Shown here piece after piece: positions 24,011 through 33,084 of a DNA stretch of 64,000 nt (position 1 is the stretch's first letter; every line of letters begins with the position of its first letter). The stretch is from JADKAV01 sp041393775. GTDB lineage: Bacteria > Actinomycetota > Actinomycetes > S36-B12 > UBA10799. Location of the stretch: assembly GCA_041393775.1 (NCBI GenBank), contig JAWKJM010000010.1:1-64000 (forward strand). The letters are read 5' to 3'. The notes under the pieces are model-generated. The model was not told where the DNA came from, ran no database searches, and saw nothing but the letters and a program-made list of their open reading frames with translations. Position numbers and translations under genes: made by a program.

Positions 24011-24088
24011 TGTTCGTCGGTGTTCGTGCAGTTCGTTGGCGTTCCTCGCGCGACGAACGCCAACGAACTGCACGAACACCAACCAACA
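24011..24088. repeat. long palindrome between convergent genes
   Basis: A perfect 25-bp inverted repeat (24020-24044 with 24055-24079) extends to about 34-bp arms with two or three mismatches (24011-24044, 24055-24088), with a 10-nt loop containing CGCGCG. It lies between the stop codons of the acyl-CoA dehydrogenase and the prenyl synthase genes, so it may act as a bidirectional terminator. The sequence is unrelated to the other repeats in the window. Confidence 0.9.
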
Positions 24089-24128
24089 GTCCATGGAGCA
24101 GACCACGCCTGCAGCCGAGGCGCCGGAA

Positions 24129-25112
24129 TCACCCCGTCCGGTCGACCACGTAGTCGCACACCGCGGCCAGTGCATCGCGCGGCGGACCCGCCGGCAGCGG
24201 CGCCAGGCACGCCCTGGCGTCATCGGCCCACTGGCGGGCGACGATCCGGGCCTGCGAGACCGCCTCGTGGCCGCGCAGCAGCCCCAGCGCCTCGTCCACT
24301 TCCGGGTCGGCCAGCGGGCGTTGCAAGAGGTCCACCAACCGGCCGTCGGAAGCGGCTGCATCGCGCAGAACCATCAGTGCCGCCAGGGTCGGAACCCCTT
24401 CTTTGAGATCGGTGCCCGGGGTCTTGCCGGATGCCGACGAGTCGCTGGTCACGTCGACGAGGTCGTCGGCGAGTTGGAAGGCCACCCCGATCCGCTCGCC
24501 GTACCGGGTCAAGGTCTCGATCGTCGGCTCATCACATCGAGCGAACATCGCGCCGAACTGCGCGGACGTCGCGATCAACGAGCCCGTCTTGTCCGCCAGG
24601 ACCTGCAGGTGATGGGCCACGGAGTCCTCGCCGTCGGCCGGGCCCACCGTCTCCCGGATCTGACCGGTGACCAGCCGTTCGAAGGTGCGCGCCTGAATCC
24701 GGACCGCGTCCGGCCCGAGGTCGGCCAGGATGTCCGATGCCCGGGAGAACAGGAAGTCGCCGGTGAGGATGGCCACCGAGTTGTCCCAGCGGGTGTTGGC
24801 CGATGGCCGGCCACGGCGCATCGGCGCCTCGTCCATCACGTCGTCGTGGTAAAGCGTCGCCAGATGCGTGAGTTCGACGACTGTGGCCGCGTCGAACACC
24901 TCCTCGCAGTCCGGATCGCCGAATGCCGCGCACAGCAGTGTCATCAACGGCCGGAAGCGCTTCCCGCCCGCCTCCACGAGGTGGGCGGAGGTCTGCGTGA
25001 CGAACGGATAGTCGCTCTTGACCGCCTCGGTGAGCCTGGTCTCCACACGCTGCAGCCGTTCCTGCAGTCCGTCGCGCAGGCGCGGATCGGTGAGGAACGC
25101 CAGATTCGGCAC
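24129..25112 (-). CDS. polyprenyl diphosphate synthase (menaquinone side chain)
   Basis: 327 aa trans-prenyltransferase that elongates isoprenoid diphosphates, most likely for menaquinone (HepB/IspB type). Motifs are GGKRFRPLMTLL, the first Asp-rich motif DDVMDEAPMRRGRPS, AILTGDFLFSRA and the second motif QLADDLVDVTSD, plus GTDLKEGVPTLA. It is the last gene after nuoN (11-nt gap), matching a quinone supply for complex I. Chain length cannot be read with certainty. Confidence 0.93.
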   Translation of the reverse strand: MPNLAFLTDPRLRDGLQERLQRVETRLTEAVKSDYPFVTQTSAHLVEAGGKRFRPLMTLLCAAFGDPDCEEVFDAATVVELTHLATLYHDDVMDEAPMRRGRPSANTRWDNSVAILTGDFLFSRASDILADLGPDAVRIQARTFERLVTGQIRETVGPADGEDSVAHHLQVLADKTGSLIATSAQFGAMFARCDEPTIETLTRYGERIGVAFQLADDLVDVTSDSSASGKTPGTDLKEGVPTLAALMVLRDAAASDGRLVDLLQRPLADPEVDEALGLLRGHEAVSQARIVARQWADDARACLAPLPAGPPRDALAAVCDYVVDRTG

Positions 25113-25123
25113 CGATCACACCC

Positions 25124-26671
25124 CTATCTGATGAACGTGGAGGCCTTGTCTGCCAAGTCCAACACGGATTGCGGAAGCACGCCAAGAATCACGGTAACTG
25201 CCACCGTCACGCCGATCGCCACCGCGGTCAGACTACTGGGCACGACCACGGCCGGCGCGTCCTCACCACGCTCGGTGAAGAACATCAGCACGATGACCCT
25301 GACGTAGAAGAAGGCCGCGATGGCCGACGCGATCACACCGACGATCACCACCGGCGTGGCGCCCCCTTCGATACCCGCGGCGAACACCGCGAATTTGCTC
25401 GTGAACCCCGAGGTCAGCGGGATCCCGGCCATGGCCAGCAGCAGGATCGCGAACGCGCCGGCGATCAGCGGTGATGTCTTGCCCAGGCCCGCCCACTGCG
25501 ACAGCTTCGTCGCCTCACCGGCGGGGTCGCGGACCAGGCTCACGATCGCGAAGGCTCCGAGCGTGGTGAAGCCGTACGCCAACAGGTAGAACATGGTCCC
25601 CGACAATCCGGAAGGATTCGTCGCCAGCACACCGATGAGCATGAAGCCCGCATTGGCGATCGCCGAGTAGGCCAGCATCCGTTTGATGTCGTTCTGGGTC
25701 AGGGCGACGATGGCACCGACCAGCATGGTGGCCATGGCCACCGCCCACATCGCTGGACGCCAATCCCAGCGCAGGCCCCCGAGCGCCACGTAGGACAGGC
25801 GCAGCAGCCCGCCGACGGCTGCGACCTTCACCCCGGCCGCCATGAATGCGGTGGCCGGAGTGGGCGCACCCTGGTAGACGTCGGGGGTCCATTGGTGAAA
25901 CGGCACCGCACCGATCTTGAACAGCATCCCGACGAACAGCAGGCCGGTCGCGGCGATCAGCAGGCCGTTGTTGCCCGGATCCGCGGCCATGGCGTCAACG
26001 ATGCCGGGGAACGAGATCGTCCCCGAGAAGCCGTACAGCATGGCCGCGCCGAAGACGAAGAATCCCGACGAGTAGGCACCCAGCAAGAAGTACTTCATGG
26101 CCGCTTCCTGGCTGAGCAGGCGGCGGCGGCGCGCCATCCCGGCCATCAGATACAGCGGCAGGGACATGACTTCCAGCGCGACGAACATGGTCAGCAGATC
26201 GTTCGCCGTGACGAACAGCATCATCCCGCCCACACAGAACAGGAACAATGGCCAGACCTCGGTCTGCAACCATCCCTGCTCGGTGAACGCCTTCTCGTCG
26301 GCACTGCCCGGCAACGCCGACGCCTGTGGCGCGAACGCGTCCCCGGCCGGGTCGACCTGGCGTTCTGCGATGAGCAGCGCCGAGACCATGGCGATCAGCA
26401 GGATCGAACCCTGCATGAACAGCCCCGGCCCGTCGATGGCGATCGTTCCTTCGGCGGCGAGTTCATTGGTGCCTGCCAGCGTGACCACCATCACCATCGC
26501 GACCACCAGAACGACAACCACCAGGAACAGCTGCGCTGCCCGGCGCGACGGGCGCCTGAAGAACGCCTCCACCAGCACGCTGAGCACGCCGCCGCCGAGT
26601 ACGACGAGCATCGGCGCGATCAGGGCGTAGTTGATCTCCGGGGCGGTGAATGTCTCGAGCACGCCGTTCAC
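25124..26671 (-). CDS. nuoN: NADH-quinone oxidoreductase subunit N
   Basis: 515 aa, about 14 membrane helices, antiporter-like subunit of the complex I proton-pumping arm. It shows the family blocks FVALEVMSLPLYLMAG, FKIGAVPFHQWTPDVYQGAP and NDIKRMLAYSAIANAGFMLI, with the conserved Glu and Lys of the half-channels. The start overlaps the nuoM stop (ATGA). Confidence 0.97.
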   Translation of the reverse strand: MNGVLETFTAPEINYALIAPMLVVLGGGVLSVLVEAFFRRPSRRAAQLFLVVVVLVVAMVMVVTLAGTNELAAEGTIAIDGPGLFMQGSILLIAMVSALLIAERQVDPAGDAFAPQASALPGSADEKAFTEQGWLQTEVWPLFLFCVGGMMLFVTANDLLTMFVALEVMSLPLYLMAGMARRRRLLSQEAAMKYFLLGAYSSGFFVFGAAMLYGFSGTISFPGIVDAMAADPGNNGLLIAATGLLFVGMLFKIGAVPFHQWTPDVYQGAPTPATAFMAAGVKVAAVGGLLRLSYVALGGLRWDWRPAMWAVAMATMLVGAIVALTQNDIKRMLAYSAIANAGFMLIGVLATNPSGLSGTMFYLLAYGFTTLGAFAIVSLVRDPAGEATKLSQWAGLGKTSPLIAGAFAILLLAMAGIPLTSGFTSKFAVFAAGIEGGATPVVIVGVIASAIAAFFYVRVIVLMFFTERGEDAPAVVVPSSLTAVAIGVTVAVTVILGVLPQSVLDLADKASTFIR

Positions 26672-28221
26672 TGCCCCTCCCCTTGTACACAGCCGTCCAC
26701 GAAGTCACAGTCGGCGGTGACGCCCACTTGTGGATCCTGCACCCCGACGGCGACCAACGTCTGGTCGACCGCCGGGTTGATCACGTCCAGCGCGGGCGCC
26801 GGGAACACCCCGAGCGCGATGATCAGGGCCACCAAGGGAGTGACCGCCAGCATCTCGCGGCCGGTGAGATCCTTGACGTCCTCACACCCGGGCTTGACCG
26901 GTCCGGTCATCGTGCGTTGGTAGAGCAGCAGGATGTAGAGCGCTGCCAGGATGATGCCGGTGGTGGCGATGACCGCGGCCACCGGGTAACGGACGTACGT
27001 TCCCAGCAGTACCAGGAACTCCGAGACGAAACTGCTCATTCCGGGCAGGGCCAACGAGGACAGGCCGGCGATCAGGAAGAAGCCCGCGAGCAACGGGGCG
27101 ACCTTGTGGATGCCGCCATAATCCTCGACGAACTTGGATCCGCGCCGGCTCATCAGGAAGCCGGCCACCAGGAAGAGCGCTGCCGTGGAGAAGCCGTGGT
27201 TGACCATGTACAACGTCGAGCCGCTCTGCCCCTGGCTGGTCATGGCGAAGATCCCCAGCGTGATGAAGCCGAAGTGGCTGACCGAGGTGTAGGCGATCAA
27301 GCGTTTGATGTCTGTCTGCCCGATGGCGAGCAACGCACCGTAGACGATGCCCACGAGGCTGATCACGATCACCAACGGCGTGTAGAACTGCGAAGCCTCC
27401 GGGAAGATCGGCAGGCAGTAGCGGAGCATGCCGAATGTCCCGACCTTGTCCAGCACGCCGACCAGCAGCACGGCACTTCCGGGCTGCGCCTCGCTGGCGG
27501 CGTCCGGCAACCAGGTGTGGAACGGCCACAGCGGCGCTTTCACGGCGAACGCGAAGAAGAAGCCCAAGAACAGCATCCGCTGGGTGTTGGCGTCCATTCC
27601 CAGCTGGGTCAGGGCCTGGAAGTCGAACGTACCGGCGCCGAACTCACGCTGGCTGACCACATACAGCCCGATCAGGCTGGCGAGCATGAACAGACCGCCG
27701 AACAGGCTCACGATCAGGAACTTCACCGCGGCGTAGGACCGGCGCGCCCCGCCGTACCTGCCGATCATGAAGTACATCGGGATCAGCATGACCTCGAAGA
27801 AGACGTAGAAGAGGAAGACGTCCACGGCGGCGAACACGCCGATCATGCAGACCAGCAGGGCCAGCATCAGGGCGAAGTAGCCCTTGGTGGGGGCGTCCGA
27901 ACGGTCGGCCTCGTTCCACCCGGCCAGGATCACGACCGGTACGAGCACCGCCGCCAAGGCGATCAGGACCAGCGCGATCCCGTCGACCCCGAGCGCGAAC
28001 GAGATCCCGAACGACTGGATCCAGGGCGTCGAGGTGACGAACTGGAACGGCTGCGAACTGTTGGGGTCGAACTGCAGGGCCATCGCGATGACCAGCACCA
28101 GCGTGGCGATGCTGAATCCGAAGGCAACTTGTTTGGCCAGTTCCGGCTTGTCCTTGGGCAGCAGGGCGACCAGGACGGCACCGACCGCGGGGACCAGCAG
28201 CAGGGTGAGCAACCAGTTCAT
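26668..28221 (-). CDS. nuoM: NADH-quinone oxidoreductase subunit M
   Basis: 517 aa from MNWLLTLLLVPAVGAVLVAL; the ATG overlaps the nuoL stop, and a longer frame starting at 28311 lies within nuoL. Antiporter-like proton channel with FFEVMLIPMYFMIG, AVKAPLWPFHTWLPDAASEA, TDIKRLIAYTSVSHFGFITL and VNHGFSTAALFLVAGF. Confidence 0.97.
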   Translation of the reverse strand: MNWLLTLLLVPAVGAVLVALLPKDKPELAKQVAFGFSIATLVLVIAMALQFDPNSSQPFQFVTSTPWIQSFGISFALGVDGIALVLIALAAVLVPVVILAGWNEADRSDAPTKGYFALMLALLVCMIGVFAAVDVFLFYVFFEVMLIPMYFMIGRYGGARRSYAAVKFLIVSLFGGLFMLASLIGLYVVSQREFGAGTFDFQALTQLGMDANTQRMLFLGFFFAFAVKAPLWPFHTWLPDAASEAQPGSAVLLVGVLDKVGTFGMLRYCLPIFPEASQFYTPLVIVISLVGIVYGALLAIGQTDIKRLIAYTSVSHFGFITLGIFAMTSQGQSGSTLYMVNHGFSTAALFLVAGFLMSRRGSKFVEDYGGIHKVAPLLAGFFLIAGLSSLALPGMSSFVSEFLVLLGTYVRYPVAAVIATTGIILAALYILLLYQRTMTGPVKPGCEDVKDLTGREMLAVTPLVALIIALGVFPAPALDVINPAVDQTLVAVGVQDPQVGVTADCDFVDGCVQGEGQ

Positions 28222-30146
28222 CAGAGCCTCACCACCAGCATCGCCACGAAGAGCAGGAAGGCACCGGCCAGCATGGACAGCGCGTAGGAGCGGGAGAACC
28301 CGGTCTGCCACTTGCGCAGCCGCGCCGACAGTCCTGCGGTGGCCGAACCGAGCGCCAGCACGGTCGCATCAATACTGCGGTTGTCGAACCACACCAGGGC
28401 ACGGGTCAGGTACTGGCCCGGGCGCATGAACACTGTCTCGTTGAACGCGTCCCCGTAGAGGTCCTGGCGGGCGGCCACGGTCAGCGGCGACACCGAGGTG
28501 GGGGCGGTGATCGGTACGTCGCGGCGGTATTGCTGGTAGGCCAGCAGCGCCCCGACGATCACCAGCGCCAACGTTGCCCCGCTGATCAGCGGGATGGGAA
28601 TCGGCGGATCGGGATGCTCGAAGCCGACCACCGGCTCCAGCCACTTCTCGATCGCACCGTTCCATGCCAGCACGAACCCGCTGATCGCCGACAGGATCCC
28701 GAGGATGATCAGCGGGATCGTCATCACCGATGGCGACTCGTGCGGGTGCACATCCTCGGTCCAGCGCTTCTTGCCCAGGAACGTCATGGTGAACAGCCGG
28801 GTCATGTAGAATGCCGTGATCCCGGCGCCGATCATGGCTGTCACTCCTGCGGCCCAACTGTGCGCGAACCCTGCCTCGATGATCTTGTCCTTCGAGTAGA
28901 AGCCGGAGAACGGCGGGACGCCCATGATCGCCAGCCAACCGGCGCCGAACGTGATGAAAGTGATCACCATGACCGTGCGGATCGCCCCGAACCGGCGCAT
29001 GTTCTCCTGATTGTTGAACGCGTGCATCACCGAGCCTGCGCCGAGGAACATGTTCGCCTTGAAGAAGCCGTGGTTGACCAGGTGGAAGATCGCGAAGGCG
29101 TAGCCGATGGGTCCGAGGCCGACCGCCAGGATCATGTACCCGATCTGGGACATGGTCGAGCCGGCCAGCGCCTTCTTGATCTCGTCCTTGGCGCAACCGA
29201 TGATCGCACCGAAGATCAGCGTGATGGCCCCGACCGCGATGACGAACAGCTGCGCCGTGGGAGCGAGGTCGAACAGGGCGTTCGAGCGGGCGATCAGGTA
29301 GACACCGGCGGTCACCATGGTGGCGGCGTGGATCAGCGCCGACACCGGGGTTGGGCCTTCCATCGCATCCAGCAACCACGACTGCAGCGGGAACTGCGCC
29401 GACTTGCCACACGCCGCCAGCAGTAGCAGCAGTCCGATCCAGGTCAGGGATCCCTCGCTGGCCTCGCCGGCCTGCGCGAACACTTCCGGGAAGGTGACCG
29501 TTCCGAACGTGACGAAGATGACCATGATCGCGACCGACAGCCCGAAGTCCCCGACGCGGTTCACCACGAAGGCCTTCTTGGCCGCCACAGCTGCGGTGGG
29601 CTTGTACTGCCAGAAGCCGATCAGCAGGTAGGACGCCAGACCGACGCCCTCCCAGCCGACGTAGAGCAACAAGTAGTTGTCGGCCAGCACGAGCAGCAGC
29701 ATCGCGGCCACGAACAGATTCAGGTAGGCGAAGAACAGCCGGCGTTTGGGGTCGTCGGCCATGTAGCCGATCGAGTAGACGTGGATCAGGGAGCCCACTC
29801 CAGTGATCAGCAGGACGAACGTCAGCGACAACTGGTCGAGTTGGAGACCGACGTTCGCCGTGAAGTTCCCCACGAACACCCAGTCCCACAGATGCTGGAT
29901 GACGCCGCGGTCCTCGGAGGGTTTGGCCAGCATCGCGAACCACATCACCACGGCCAGGACGAACGAGCCGATCGGCAGCGCGGTGGCCAGGTACTGGCCC
30001 CAGGAGTCGGTGCGGCGGCCGAACATCAGCAGGATCGCGGCCCCCAGCACCGGCAGGGCGATCAGCACCCACACGTAGGTGAACACACCGTCAGCCGGGG
30101 CATAGGTGATGGTCGGCGTTGCGGACGCCAGCAGGTCGGTGGCCAT
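28221..30146 (-). CDS. nuoL: NADH-quinone oxidoreductase subunit L
   Basis: 641 aa, the largest membrane subunit and distal proton channel, with a long amphipathic lateral helix and extra C-terminal helix. Conserved blocks are YVGWEGVGLASYLLIGFW, KSAQFPLQSWLLDAMEGPTP, VSALIHAATMVTAGVYLI and KDEIKKALAGSTMSQIGYMI. It overlaps nuoK and nuoM by one nucleotide each. Confidence 0.97.
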   Translation of the reverse strand: MATDLLASATPTITYAPADGVFTYVWVLIALPVLGAAILLMFGRRTDSWGQYLATALPIGSFVLAVVMWFAMLAKPSEDRGVIQHLWDWVFVGNFTANVGLQLDQLSLTFVLLITGVGSLIHVYSIGYMADDPKRRLFFAYLNLFVAAMLLLVLADNYLLLYVGWEGVGLASYLLIGFWQYKPTAAVAAKKAFVVNRVGDFGLSVAIMVIFVTFGTVTFPEVFAQAGEASEGSLTWIGLLLLLAACGKSAQFPLQSWLLDAMEGPTPVSALIHAATMVTAGVYLIARSNALFDLAPTAQLFVIAVGAITLIFGAIIGCAKDEIKKALAGSTMSQIGYMILAVGLGPIGYAFAIFHLVNHGFFKANMFLGAGSVMHAFNNQENMRRFGAIRTVMVITFITFGAGWLAIMGVPPFSGFYSKDKIIEAGFAHSWAAGVTAMIGAGITAFYMTRLFTMTFLGKKRWTEDVHPHESPSVMTIPLIILGILSAISGFVLAWNGAIEKWLEPVVGFEHPDPPIPIPLISGATLALVIVGALLAYQQYRRDVPITAPTSVSPLTVAARQDLYGDAFNETVFMRPGQYLTRALVWFDNRSIDATVLALGSATAGLSARLRKWQTGFSRSYALSMLAGAFLLFVAMLVVRL

Positions 30147-30445
30147 CAGAACCTCAGCAGACTGGGCTCGTCCACCGACGCGCTGCGGCGGGTCCGGAAG
30201 ATGGCCACGATGATCGCCAGCCCGACAACGACCTCAGCGGCCGCGACCACCATGGTGAAGAAGGCGAACACCTGCCCCTCGAGGTTGCCGTGCATACGGG
30301 CGAACGCCACGAAAGCGAGGTTCGAAGCGTTGAGCATCAACTCGACGCACATGAACACCACGATGGCGTTGCGCCGGAACAGCATGCCGAACGCCCCCAG
30401 GCTGAACAGGATCGCCGATAGGGCGATGTAGTGGTCGATCGTCAC
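30146..30445 (-). CDS. nuoK: NADH-quinone oxidoreductase subunit K
   Basis: 99 aa, three membrane helices; GTG start with GGAGGAAAG upstream. The essential glutamates of the proton path are in VVFMCVELMLNASNL and AAAEVVVGLAI. It starts within the last bases of nuoJ (4-nt overlap). Confidence 0.97.
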   Translation of the reverse strand: MTIDHYIALSAILFSLGAFGMLFRRNAIVVFMCVELMLNASNLAFVAFARMHGNLEGQVFAFFTMVVAAAEVVVGLAIIVAIFRTRRSASVDEPSLLRF

Positions 30446-31260
30446 CTTTCCTCCCCAGAGGTGTCACTGGTCTGGCCGAGCTCGTCGACGACGACGTCGT
30501 GCCCCATCTCAACCTCGTCCACCTCCTCGACGTCCACCCGGTCGACCTCAGGATTGCGCAAGGCCATCGGCCGTGGCAGGGAAATCTCGGCGACCGACCC
30601 GTCGGGCAGCAGGGCCGGGGTGTCCACCGCGTTGTGCCGGGCGTAGGTCCCCGGTGGCGGCAACGCACTGGGATGCGGCCCCTGGAACCGCGCCGTCGAC
30701 AGGTCGCGCTGTGTGGCCTTGGGCTTGGCGTGCTCCTGATGGGTCAGGATCATGGCTCCGAGCGCGGCGGTGATGAGCAGGGCCGACGTCACCTCGAACG
30801 CGAAGACGTACTTGGTGAATATCTGTTCAGCGATTCCCTGCAGGTTGCCCCCACTGTTGGCCTCGTCCAACGAGCCCACCGGCATGTCCGACGTGCCCTG
30901 GCCGAGCAGACCCACCAGCAGCACCCCGAAGCCGAGGCCGAAGGCGATGGCGGCCATCCGCTGACCTTTGATGGTCTCGATCAGCGAGTCCGACGAATCG
31001 ACGCCGACGACCATGAGCACGAACAGGAACAGCATCATGATCGCACCGGTGTAGACGATCACCTGGACCATGCCCAGGAACGGCGCCGACAGGCTGACGT
31101 AGAGGATCGCGAGATTGATCATGGTCATCGCCAGGAACAGTGCGCTGTGGACCGCCTTCCGGGAGAAGAGCATCCCGAGCGCTCCCAGCACGGCGAGGGC
31201 TCCACAGATCCAGAAGACCGCCGCCTCCCCGGTGTTCTGCGCTGCCAGTGCCGCGGTCAC
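30442..31260 (-). CDS. nuoJ: NADH-quinone oxidoreductase subunit J
   Basis: 272 aa: five membrane helices in residues 1-175 (IVYTGAIMMLFLFVLMVVGV marks the pi-bulge helix), then a hydrophilic tail of about 95 residues rich in Pro early and Asp/Glu late. Such tails are frequent in actinobacterial NuoJ and absent from E. coli; their role is unknown. It overlaps nuoI and nuoK by 4 nt. Confidence 0.96.
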   Translation of the reverse strand: MTAALAAQNTGEAAVFWICGALAVLGALGMLFSRKAVHSALFLAMTMINLAILYVSLSAPFLGMVQVIVYTGAIMMLFLFVLMVVGVDSSDSLIETIKGQRMAAIAFGLGFGVLLVGLLGQGTSDMPVGSLDEANSGGNLQGIAEQIFTKYVFAFEVTSALLITAALGAMILTHQEHAKPKATQRDLSTARFQGPHPSALPPPGTYARHNAVDTPALLPDGSVAEISLPRPMALRNPEVDRVDVEEVDEVEMGHDVVVDELGQTSDTSGEER

Positions 31261-31811
31261 CGGGCACTCTCCTCGACCGCGTCCTTGAGCGGCTCACCCG
31301 CTCCGGTCACCCGGCCCTCGTAGTAGTCCTTCTCCGTCGCGCCGTCGACCATGCCGTGGGGAGGGTTGACCATCCCGGGCAGCAGCGGTGCCAGCAGGTC
31401 CTGCTTCTCGTAGATCAGTCGCTGGCGGCTGCTGTCGGCGAGTTCGAACTCGTGGATCATCGTCAGTGCCCGGGTCGGACAGGCCTCGATGCACAGGCCG
31501 CAACCGATACAGCGCAGGTAGTTGATCTGGTAGACCCGGCCGTACCGTTCGCCGGGCGAGTACCGGCCGCCTTCGGTGTTGCCCGCTCCCTGGACGAAGA
31601 TCGCGTCCGCCGGACATGCCCAGGCGCACAGCTCACAACCCACGCACTTCTCGAGGCCGTCCGGATGGCGGTTCAACTGGTGCCGGCCGTGGTAGCGCGC
31701 CTGCGGCGGATACTCGTCCTTCTCCTCCGGGTACTGCTCGGTCACGACCTTCTTGAACATGGTGGCGAACGTGGTGGAGAAGCCCTTCACCACGGGGGCG
31801 ACGTCAGGCAT
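31257..31811 (-). CDS. nuoI: NADH-quinone oxidoreductase subunit I
   Basis: 184 aa, carries clusters N6a and N6b: CVGCELCAWACPADAI and CIGCGLCIEACPTRAL. It links NuoG clusters to N2 in NuoB. It overlaps nuoH by 8 nt. A second, much shorter NuoI-like protein is encoded at 15062-15352. Confidence 0.97.
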   Translation of the reverse strand: MPDVAPVVKGFSTTFATMFKKVVTEQYPEEKDEYPPQARYHGRHQLNRHPDGLEKCVGCELCAWACPADAIFVQGAGNTEGGRYSPGERYGRVYQINYLRCIGCGLCIEACPTRALTMIHEFELADSSRQRLIYEKQDLLAPLLPGMVNPPHGMVDGATEKDYYEGRVTGAGEPLKDAVEESAR

Positions 31812-33084
31812 TGGGTGCCTCCTGTTCCACGGCCGGGACGCTGCTGGGTTCCAGCAGTTCCTGCCCTGGCATGGGCGGTACGGGATGTCCGCCGGCGAAC
31901 GGGTCGATGGGCTCGAGGAACGATGACTCGGCGACTTCCGCAGCCTGCGCCCGGCGGTCGCGGTGGACCTCGGCGAAGTAGGAGGCGATGAACAGCAGCA
32001 CCAGCGCGAAGCCGAACGCCACTAGGACCGACATGAGGGTCGAGCCGTCCGGGCCGATGCTGTACCGGGCCACCGACACGATCACGATCCAGGACAGCGA
32101 GATCGGGATCAGGGCTTTCCAGCCGAAGCGCATGAACTGGTCGTAGCGCAGCCGGGGCAGGGTGCCACGCAGCCAGATGAACACGAAGATGAACGTGCAC
32201 ACCTTCATGAGGAACCACACCATCGGCACCCAGCCCTCATTGGCCCCCGACCAGATCGAGATCGGCCAGGGCGCGCGCCAGCCGCCGAGGAACAGCGTGG
32301 TCGCCAGTGCCGAGACGGTGACCATGTTGATGTACTCGGCGAGGAAGAACATGGCGAACTTCAGCGACGAGTACTCGGTGTGGAAACCGCCCACGAGTTC
32401 GCCTTCGGCCTCGGGGAGGTCGAAGGGTGCGCGGTTGGTCTCGCCGACCATCGCCGTGGTGTAGACCATGAAGGACGGCAGGAGTAGCAGGACGAACCAG
32501 AGCTTGGTCTGCGCGTTCACGATCTGGGACGTGGACATGCTGCCCGCGTAGAGGAACACCGCGACGAAGGACAGCCCCATCGCGATCTCGTAAGAGATCA
32601 TCTGCGCGGTACTGCGCAGGCCGCCCAACAGGGGGTAAGTCGATCCCGACGCCCACCCGGCCAGCACGATGCCGTAGATGCCGATGGACGCGATGGCCAG
32701 CACGTAGAGCACGCTCACCGGGAAGTCGGTCAACTGCAGCATCGTCGGCTGGCCGAAGATCGACACCTCGGGCCCGAAGGGGATCACCGCGAAGGCGAGG
32801 AACGCCGGCACCGCGGACAGGATCGGAGCCAGGATGTAGACGCCCAGTTCCACCTTGCGGGGGATGACCTCTTCCTTGAGAGCCAGCTTCACGCCGTCCA
32901 TGAGTGACTGCAGCAGGCCGAACGGGCCCACCCGGTTCGGCCCGACCCGGCTCTGCATGCGGGCCACGACGCGGCGCTCGGCCCAGATTGTGAGCAGCAC
33001 GATGACGACCAGCAGGGCAAACAGGCCCACCACTTTCAGACAGATGAGCCAGAACGGATCGCTGCCGAAGCCGGCCACGCTCAT
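31804..33084 (-). CDS. nuoH: NADH-quinone oxidoreductase subunit H
   Basis: 426 aa from MSVAGFGSDPFW (ATG at 33084 overlapping the nuoG stop; a frame from 33375 lies within nuoG). Eight membrane helices form the quinone entry and first proton channel: AERRVVARMQSRVGPNRVGP, MDGVKLALKEE, ETNRAPFDLPEAEGELVGGF. A cytoplasmic C-terminal tail of about 55 residues, Pro/Glu-rich, goes beyond the E. coli length. Confidence 0.96.
   Translation of the reverse strand: MSVAGFGSDPFWLICLKVVGLFALLVVIVLLTIWAERRVVARMQSRVGPNRVGPFGLLQSLMDGVKLALKEEVIPRKVELGVYILAPILSAVPAFLAFAVIPFGPEVSIFGQPTMLQLTDFPVSVLYVLAIASIGIYGIVLAGWASGSTYPLLGGLRSTAQMISYEIAMGLSFVAVFLYAGSMSTSQIVNAQTKLWFVLLLLPSFMVYTTAMVGETNRAPFDLPEAEGELVGGFHTEYSSLKFAMFFLAEYINMVTVSALATTLFLGGWRAPWPISIWSGANEGWVPMVWFLMKVCTFIFVFIWLRGTLPRLRYDQFMRFGWKALIPISLSWIVIVSVARYSIGPDGSTLMSVLVAFGFALVLLFIASYFAEVHRDRRAQAAEVAESSFLEPIDPFAGGHPVPPMPGQELLEPSSVPAVEQEAPNA

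Noticed and set aside
25892..31323. Long plus-strand frames opposite nuoN to nuoJ (for example 25892-26923, 26650-28287, 28530-29426, 30499-31323)
   Set aside because: Low-complexity His/Gln/Glu/Arg-rich translations with no family likeness, exactly opposite convincing complex I genes.
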